NCBI GenBank assembly: GCA_964344565.1
Contig: CAYFNT010000010.1
Location: forward strand, 33,719 to 97,718
DNA from: JACNKJ01 sp964344565
GTDB lineage: Bacteria > Krumholzibacteriota > Krumholzibacteriia > JACNKJ01
Length of the DNA: 64,000 nucleotides
Direction of reading: 5' to 3'
Below are positions 59,224 to 64,000 of the stretch, in pieces. Numbering within the stretch: position 1 is the stretch's first letter; the number at the start of each line of letters is the position of its first letter. The position numbers were made by a program, and so were the translations under genes. The notes under the pieces were generated by a model. The model worked only from the letters and a program-made list of their open reading frames with translations. It made no database searches and had not been told where the DNA came from.

Positions 59224-60894
59224 CTACTTCAGGAGCAGTACCTTCTTTGTATCCGCGAAGTCGCCTGCGTTCAACCGAAGGAAGTAGACGCCCGCGGTGA
59301 GATCCTGACCGTCGAACTGGGTGTGGAAGGAGCCCGCTGCGTGGTCGTCCGACACTAGCGTGCTTACCCTTCGCCCGAGCACGTCATAGACATCCAGGGT
59401 CACGTGGACGTCCTGGGGAACGATGTAGCGAATGGTGGTGCTCTGACTGAAGGGATTCGCGTCGGCACTCAGGAGAGCGACCGAGACGGAGGATCCCTCG
59501 CCCACGGCGGTGCCGCCCAGGGTCTTGCGCCCGTAGTAGACGTCCTGCTCGCCATTGAAGGTCGCAGCCCAGGCGAGGCGGAAACCCCCATCGTCGGAGA
59601 CCATGTCGAAGTAGTCACCCATCTTGTCCTGGTTCGGCCAGCCTAGGTGCGGGTTGAAGGCGTCGGACAGTCGTTCGTTCGGCGACCAGGACAGACCACC
59701 GTCTTCCGAATAGGAATAGTAGAGCGAGGACAGGTAGGTGCCCGGGTTGTCGCGCGTGTCGAGCCAGACCACGTCGATACGGCCCGAAGGGCTGGCGGAC
59801 ATGGTCCCGAACCACTGCCAGTTGTTGCCGATGTCATCATTCACCCTGACGGCATTGCTCCAGGTGAGACCGCCGTCGGTGCTTCTCGCGAAAGACACAT
59901 CGAGGGGATCGCCCCCGGGAGGATTCACGGAACAGAGCACGCAGACCGCGTAGCCGTCCGGATTCGCGTAGGGAATGGTCGCGACGCAGGCCTGTCCCAG
60001 CAGTCCGCCGGGGTTGGGGCCCGAGCCCGAACTGATCGAACCGTTCAGATAGACGTCGGTGGAGAAGTCCCATGAGACGGTCTGTCCCGAGTTCTGCGCG
60101 TTGGACGAACGTGCCACGACGAAGTTGCTGCCGCCCGATCCCATGGAAAACAGCCTCCCATCAGGCGCGACGATGAGCGTGCCCCAGTAGGGATTGTCGG
60201 GAATCTGGGTGCAGTTCTCGTAGGAGTCGTTGCCGTCGGTGGAGCGCGTGAAGAAGCCGGGCGAGCAGCTGGTGTACCAGCTGTTCCAGTTGGAGTAGAT
60301 GTGGCCGTCGCCGACGCCGCCGGACCGGTCGATGGCCATCCACTGTTTGTCGCCGCCCCAGGCCGGAGTGCCCGAATCCCAGGTGGATCCGCCGGTGTCG
60401 GAACCGTAGACGTCGCAGAAGAAATCGCCGTCGTAGGTGAGGCTGTTGTAGAAGAGTTTTCCGCTCGAATCGGAATCCAGCACGGGATCGGAGCGGAAGA
60501 TGCCCGGGTCGATCACGCCGGGGAAGGTCCAGTTCAGGCCGTCGTCGACGGTGAAGCCGTAGCCTGCCTGACGGAAGTTACTGGAGATGGTGTCGAACTG
60601 TCGCCAGCCGATCACCATTTTGCTGGGATCGGTCCAGTCCACGCCGATGGACGGCTCGTTGGCCGCGTCCCCCACGATGTTCTGTCCGAGGGCGTCCACG
60701 TTCACCTGCACCGCGAAGAAGGAGTCCCGTGTGAATCGCATGGCCGGGGATTTCTGATGTTCGGAACGTGGCGAGGCGACATAGGGGTCGTCCGGCACCT
60801 CATTGTGAACCTGGGCGGGAGCTTGCCCCGTTTCATCAGCCAGGCTTGGAGTTATGAGGAGCAGAAAGATCAGGATTGGGTGAAGGCGCGACAT
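59224..60894 (-). CDS. Secreted sialidase-like (BNR) propeller protein with sorting module
   Basis: 556 residues. Signal peptide 1-19 (ending SLA); ATG 60894 follows GGGGAC. The body is a six-bladed-propeller type with several Asp-box/BNR units: GFTVDDGLNWTF, SDTGGSTWDSG, FTRSTDGND, SFARSTDGGLTWSN and YSEDGGLSWSPN, as in exo-alpha-sialidase-like and glycosyl-hydrolase-like surface proteins. I cannot see the full Arg triad and Tyr/Glu pair of a true sialidase, so binding rather than cleavage is equally possible. The tail is of the FlgD type with a weaker first motif (ANPFSQSTTIRYIVP) and ends KKVLLLK. Confidence 0.85.
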   Translation of the reverse strand: MSRLHPILIFLLLITPSLADETGQAPAQVHNEVPDDPYVASPRSEHQKSPAMRFTRDSFFAVQVNVDALGQNIVGDAANEPSIGVDWTDPSKMVIGWRQFDTISSNFRQAGYGFTVDDGLNWTFPGVIDPGIFRSDPVLDSDSSGKLFYNSLTYDGDFFCDVYGSDTGGSTWDSGTPAWGGDKQWMAIDRSGGVGDGHIYSNWNSWYTSCSPGFFTRSTDGNDSYENCTQIPDNPYWGTLIVAPDGRLFSMGSGGSNFVVARSSNAQNSGQTVSWDFSTDVYLNGSISSGSGPNPGGLLGQACVATIPYANPDGYAVCVLCSVNPPGGDPLDVSFARSTDGGLTWSNAVRVNDDIGNNWQWFGTMSASPSGRIDVVWLDTRDNPGTYLSSLYYSYSEDGGLSWSPNERLSDAFNPHLGWPNQDKMGDYFDMVSDDGGFRLAWAATFNGEQDVYYGRKTLGGTAVGEGSSVSVALLSADANPFSQSTTIRYIVPQDVHVTLDVYDVLGRRVSTLVSDDHAAGSFHTQFDGQDLTAGVYFLRLNAGDFADTKKVLLLK

Positions 60895-60944
60895 GACGTC
60901 CCCCTAGTGAAATCGGCAACAGAGCTTATTTCGAAACCTCGAAC

Positions 60945-60950
60945 ATTATA
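60945..60950 (-). promoter_or_regulatory. -10 box of the BNR-protein gene
   Basis: ATTATA on the plus strand reads TATAAT on the minus strand, 51 bases before ATG 60894; TTACCC 16 bases further upstream could serve as -35. The rest of 60895-61086 shows no gene. Confidence 0.5.
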
Positions 60951-61086
60951 ACACATGCATGTTTTCGGGTAACTCGATTAGGATCGTCGCCATGTCGGAT
61001 TTCGCCGGCTTCCTGGGATCGGCGATCGTGCGCACTCTATACGGAATAGTCGGCCGGTCGCATGCGGCCGGAATCGATCCCGGTCG

Positions 61087-62007
61087 TCAACGGATGAGTT
61101 GCAGCTTTCGAACGCTGCTGAATCCTCCGGCTTGCAGACGAGCGAGGTAGATGCCGCTGGCCACGTCCCGGCCCCGGGCGTCGCGTCCGTTCCAGACGGC
61201 CTCGTGGTAGCCGGGATCCTTCTTGGCGTCTACCAGTGTGCGGACCGAGCGTCCATCCAGGGTGACGATCTCCAGAAGAACCGGCGCCGCGAGGCGTAGC
61301 TGGTATCGCAGGTTGGTGCGCGGATTGAAGGGATTGGGAAAGCAGGGAAGCAGAACGGTGGCCGTGGGCAGGCCGTGTTCGTCATCGATGGAGGTGCCCG
61401 TTTCGCGATCGACATAGATGTCGGCGGTACCGTAGAGTGCACCGCCTTCTTCGCTCAGCGGGATGATGCGATCGGCGGCGTCGGGATGACTCGCCCAGGG
61501 ATCGTCCGGAATCGCAGGATCGCCCTCGAAGTAGATCTGTGTGACCAGGGCATCGCTCGATGGCGGAGCGACGATGTAGTGGAAGTGTCGCGGTCGCGGA
61601 ACGTAGTAGCCCGGCCAGATGGTCTCGAATGCGTAGCGACCTTCGGCGTCGGTAAGCATCTGGCCACGGCAATTGAAGGGATCTTCGGCGGGGCAGTCCT
61701 GCACCACGCTGTAGCAACCGTCATCGTCGGCATGCCAGACGTCGACGATGGCACCGGTAATGGGATTGCAGTTTCCGTCCCTCACCACTCCCTCGATGAA
61801 GATGCGTGTGCCGGGCTCATCGGCGGATGCCAGAACCGTGCGGAAGGGCGCGTCTTCCACATGATAGGGTCCGGTCGGATCGGTCGTAGTGAAGTCGCAA
61901 TCGGCCAACAGGCGGCGGGGTATGAGAAGCTCACCCGCCAAGGTCAGACTCATGCCTCCAAGAAACTGACGGCGGGTGATCCTGTTCGACAGGGATTGAT
62001 CGGTCAC
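61087..62007 (-). CDS. Tat-exported intradiol dioxygenase-like protein with sorting module
   Basis: 306 residues. GTG 62007 follows AGGAGG. A Tat signal (ITRRQFLGGMSLTLAGELL) is followed by an intradiol ring-cleavage dioxygenase-type beta-sandwich (about 40-200). The four non-heme Fe(III) ligands of protocatechuate 3,4-dioxygenase appear conserved: Y99 (DGCYSVV), Y135 (PGYYVPRP), H141 and H143 (RHFHYIV). The last 90 residues are a FlgD-like sorting tail (CFPNPFNPRTNLRYQLR ... RKLQLIR). An aromatic-ring dioxygenase, or a relative that acts on other substrates, displayed at the surface would be unusual. Single gene, no catabolic neighbours. Confidence 0.85.
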   Translation of the reverse strand: MTDQSLSNRITRRQFLGGMSLTLAGELLIPRRLLADCDFTTTDPTGPYHVEDAPFRTVLASADEPGTRIFIEGVVRDGNCNPITGAIVDVWHADDDGCYSVVQDCPAEDPFNCRGQMLTDAEGRYAFETIWPGYYVPRPRHFHYIVAPPSSDALVTQIYFEGDPAIPDDPWASHPDAADRIIPLSEEGGALYGTADIYVDRETGTSIDDEHGLPTATVLLPCFPNPFNPRTNLRYQLRLAAPVLLEIVTLDGRSVRTLVDAKKDPGYHEAVWNGRDARGRDVASGIYLARLQAGGFSSVRKLQLIR

Positions 62008-62030
62008 GGCGCCTCCTGGGTTGATTCAGA

Positions 62031-62044
62031 TTTAATGCATTAAA
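62031..62044. promoter_or_regulatory. AT-rich 14-bp palindrome upstream of the dioxygenase-like gene
   Basis: TTTAATGCATTAAA is a perfect palindrome 23 bases upstream of GTG 62007 on the minus strand. It may be an operator, or part of the promoter in this AT-rich spot. Confidence 0.45.
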
Positions 62045-62386
62045 AGTCATATAGCAGAATAACGCAACTGGGATTACGCAAACATTCTTCGGAGAAAGGT
62101 TCAGACTATTCGGACGATAGCTACCGAGCTGCCTCTCAACGAGATTCGCTCCAGCCACACCTGAATGCCAGAGAACCCCGAGCTGCCAAAACACCTCTCA
62201 ACAAAGAAGTTACAAGCTGAATGAAATCCCCAAAGCCGAGGTAGAGGTCGTCGGCCTTTTATCGCCTTTCAGGCCTGATTTTGCTACAATCTGAAGGGTC
62301 CTATCAAAAAACCCGAGCAACGATAGACGAATTCTCATCCTCCATCGTCCGAGAGGGATAAACGGACCGAACTCAAGGAGCGCGCC
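62045..62386. other. Intergenic region without a recognisable gene
   Basis: 342 bases between divergent genes. It contains stop codons in all frames and no good start. A weak hairpin (AAAGCCGA ... TCGGCCTTTT, about 62232-62260) and TACAAT (62285-62290) are present; AAGGAG (62373-62378) serves the next gene. Nothing else is evident. Confidence 0.6.
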
Positions 62387-63895
62387 ATGAATTCACGATA
62401 CAGTCTCCTGCTGTTCATCATGATAGCTCCGGTCGTTCTCATAGGATTCGCGAGAGACGCTGATGCCTCCACTGTCAGGTCGTGGCCGGACTCGAGTGTA
62501 GTGGCCCTCTGGGCCGACTCACTCGCCGCGATTCCCGAAGGCTGGCAGCCGGTGGATGAGCTCGCCGATCGATTTATCCGCGGAGCCGATGAGGTGGAGG
62601 TTCCCGGTACAAGCGGCGGAGGCCCGCATGGCCACAATGGCGGCGAGATGGTTCTGTGGACCGAGCTCTCAACGGAATCTTTCCTCATCCCCCAGTACTA
62701 CGACACCCCATCTTCGCATGATGGCAATCAGGAGTCTCATGATCATCAACTGACCATTGATTTCGGATCGAGCAGCCTGACTGACGCTCTTCCCGCTCAT
62801 GTAAGATTGACACCACTCGCCACGGAGCAGCTGGACGAAATCCCGCATGGACTGATCGCGATGTGGTCCGGATCCTCTTCCTCGATTCCCCAGGGTTGGA
62901 CTCTCTGCGACGGAGGTGACGACCGTCCCGATCTTCGCGACCGCTTCGTTCGGGGAGCGACATCCGGCGAGGAACCGGGTTCACCGGTCGGAAGCACGCG
63001 GACGCACACGCATTCACTGGTGCCGCCCCCCCAGCAAGGGATGGAGCCAGCCCCGTCCGTCCAGGTCGAGAACGGCTATGCCAACTATGCATTCTTCGTG
63101 CACACGCATGACCTGGACATCCCCGCCTTCGACACCCACGAAGAGACCGCCGACATGCCCCCCTTTCACGAGTTGGCTTTCATCAGGTTCGAGGATTCAA
63201 CCCCTGCACCACCGCCGGAGGGCTTGATCTTGATGTGGACAGGTTCGACGACAGCCCTGCCGACCGGTTGGGCGCTCTGTGACGGCAGCGAGGGAACGCC
63301 CGACCTTCGTAGCCGCTTCATCCGCGGCACCGCATCCGGTGAGGATCCCGGTGCGCTCGGCGGCGGCGAAGCTCATAGCCATACGGCCGGTCCGCATTCG
63401 ATCACTACGGAGACTGCAAGCCACACAGTTTATCAGGGCGGCTTCCCTCATGATCCGCCGTTCGTAGCCCCGGGCACCCATACGCACGAGTTGAACATTC
63501 CCGCCTTCTCGACCCAGGAGGCGGCACCGCTGCCGCCCTACACCACACTCGCCTTCATCATGTACCAGGGTGGAGTGAGTGTCCCGGAGGAAGAGGACGG
63601 TGACGGACTACCGGCTCGCCTGAGAATCCTCTCTTTCGTGCCCAACCCGTTCAAACCCAGAACTACAATCCACTACGAACTCACGGAGCCGCAGCGACTG
63701 TCCCTTCATGTCTACGATGTCTCCGGACGCCTGGTGCGCACCTTGAAGCGCGATGTTCACGAGGGTGACGGCCGTCATGAAGTGATCTGGGAGGGACTGA
63801 ACGAGTCTGGCCGCCAGGTTCCAGCGGGAATCTACTTCGTTCGATTGGACGGAGAGTTCGGCAGCGAGGTGCGAAAGGTGACGCATATTCGCTGA
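62387..63895 (+). CDS. Secreted protein with three phage tail-collar-like repeats and sorting module
   Basis: 502 residues. AAGGAG precedes ATG 62387; signal peptide 1-27. Three tandem units resemble the collar/receptor region of phage short tail fibres (T4 gp12 type): unit 1 from residue 38 (VALWADSLAAIPEGWQPVDE, DRFIRG), unit 2 from 155 (GLIAMWSGSSSSIPQGWTLC, PDLRDRFVRG) and unit 3 from 278 (GLILMWTGSTTALPTGWALC, PDLRSRFIRG). Units 2 and 3 carry histidine pairs (HTHSL 207-211, HTHDL 239-243, HSH 330-332, HTHEL 365-369) followed by IPAF and PP(F/Y)xxLAFI. In gp12 such HxH pairs bind zinc in a trimer. The FlgD-like tail starts VPNPFKPRTTIHYELT. Confidence 0.88.
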   Translation: MNSRYSLLLFIMIAPVVLIGFARDADASTVRSWPDSSVVALWADSLAAIPEGWQPVDELADRFIRGADEVEVPGTSGGGPHGHNGGEMVLWTELSTESFLIPQYYDTPSSHDGNQESHDHQLTIDFGSSSLTDALPAHVRLTPLATEQLDEIPHGLIAMWSGSSSSIPQGWTLCDGGDDRPDLRDRFVRGATSGEEPGSPVGSTRTHTHSLVPPPQQGMEPAPSVQVENGYANYAFFVHTHDLDIPAFDTHEETADMPPFHELAFIRFEDSTPAPPPEGLILMWTGSTTALPTGWALCDGSEGTPDLRSRFIRGTASGEDPGALGGGEAHSHTAGPHSITTETASHTVYQGGFPHDPPFVAPGTHTHELNIPAFSTQEAAPLPPYTTLAFIMYQGGVSVPEEEDGDGLPARLRILSFVPNPFKPRTTIHYELTEPQRLSLHVYDVSGRLVRTLKRDVHEGDGRHEVIWEGLNESGRQVPAGIYFVRLDGEFGSEVRKVTHIR

Positions 63896-63921
63896 CGACG
63901 CGTTCGGCTGCATCAACTAAG

Positions 63922-63951
63922 AAACCCCGAGGGCTCTCGCTCTCGGGGTCT
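63922..63951 (+). terminator. Terminator of the collar-repeat gene
   Basis: AACCCCGAGGG / CTCTCGGGGTCT stem with a CTCTCG-like loop, 26 bases after the stop codon; the T-run is weak. The last 50 bases of the window show no gene. Confidence 0.7.
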
Positions 63952-64000
63952 CTGTTAACTCCATGGCTCGGTTAGACCGCCGCCATTGTTTAGGCTCCCC

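Noticed and set aside
59224..60894. Calling the BNR protein a true sialidase
   Set aside because: Asp boxes alone are not diagnostic; I could not find the catalytic Arg triad and Tyr/Glu pair with confidence.

Overview
The window is GC-rich bacterial chromosome (AT-richer only around 18.2-19.1 kb) with no rRNA, tRNA, CRISPR array, insertion sequence or prophage that I could recognise. The strongest taxonomic signal is a C-terminal FlgD-like/T9SS-type sorting module (PNPFNPxTxIxxxLP ... GRxVxxL ... GxHxxxWxGxDxxGxxVxSGIYFxxL ... K) on nine secreted proteins, together with three gingipain-like C25 proteases. This points to the FCB superphylum or a neighbouring candidate phylum such as Eisenbacteria or Krumholzibacteriota. 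No marker gene is present, so the placement is an inference. The organism respires oxygen at low tension (cbb3 oxidase) and secretes many proteins.

Layout. 0-6.7 kb: cbb3 oxidase operon in the order ccoI(partial)-ccoS-ccoNO(fusion)-ccoQ-ccoP(mono-heme)-ccoG-mini-FixH. 6.7-12.7 kb: housekeeping and repair genes (a frameshifted metallophosphoesterase, M20 amidohydrolase, RsmB-type rRNA methyltransferase, AlkD, DUF1028-TPR protein, cysteine desulfurase/selenocysteine-lyase-like enzyme). 12.7-29.9 kb: secretome block with a beta-helix lipoprotein, three C25 proteases and an M14 carboxypeptidase, interrupted by an AT-richer islet with a small secreted protein between two GTAC palindromes, and by an acyl-CoA synthetase. 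29.9-36.1 kb: TMEM175-like channel, then a DtxR/MntR-type regulator with its operator and a metal ABC transporter. Both permeases of that transporter carry C-terminal winged-helix domains, and a second operator precedes an outer-membrane-like protein. 36.1-45.4 kb: zinc-ribbon protein, SLC13-type carrier, LVIVD propeller protein, monomeric isocitrate dehydrogenase, a 56-aa Cys-rich protein and a secreted S1 protease.

45.4-52.8 kb: a junction near 45715 where two divergent genes both lose their 5' ends; a three-gene operon divergent from a TetR regulator with twin operators; a tandem hemerythrin; a PadR/HAAS membrane-protein pair; a gene remnant; and a VOC protein. 53.0-59.2 kb: a DUF362 protein and a NapH-NapG-like polyferredoxin fusion, divergent from larE-larB-larC (nickel-pincer cofactor synthesis) and an AIM24 protein. 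59.2-64 kb: three more sorted secreted proteins: a BNR/sialidase-like propeller, a Tat-exported intradiol-dioxygenase-like enzyme and a protein made of three phage tail-collar-like repeats.

Promoters read as TTGNNN-N16-18-TAGAAT/TAGATT. Several lie so close to the start codon that leaderless transcripts are likely. The most promising unusual items are the tail-collar secreted protein, the metal operon whose two permeases both carry regulator-like domains, the NapH-NapG fusion beside the lar genes, the reduced-heme cbb3 oxidase, the repeated GTAC-N4-GTAC palindromes, and the double 5' truncation at 45.7 kb.
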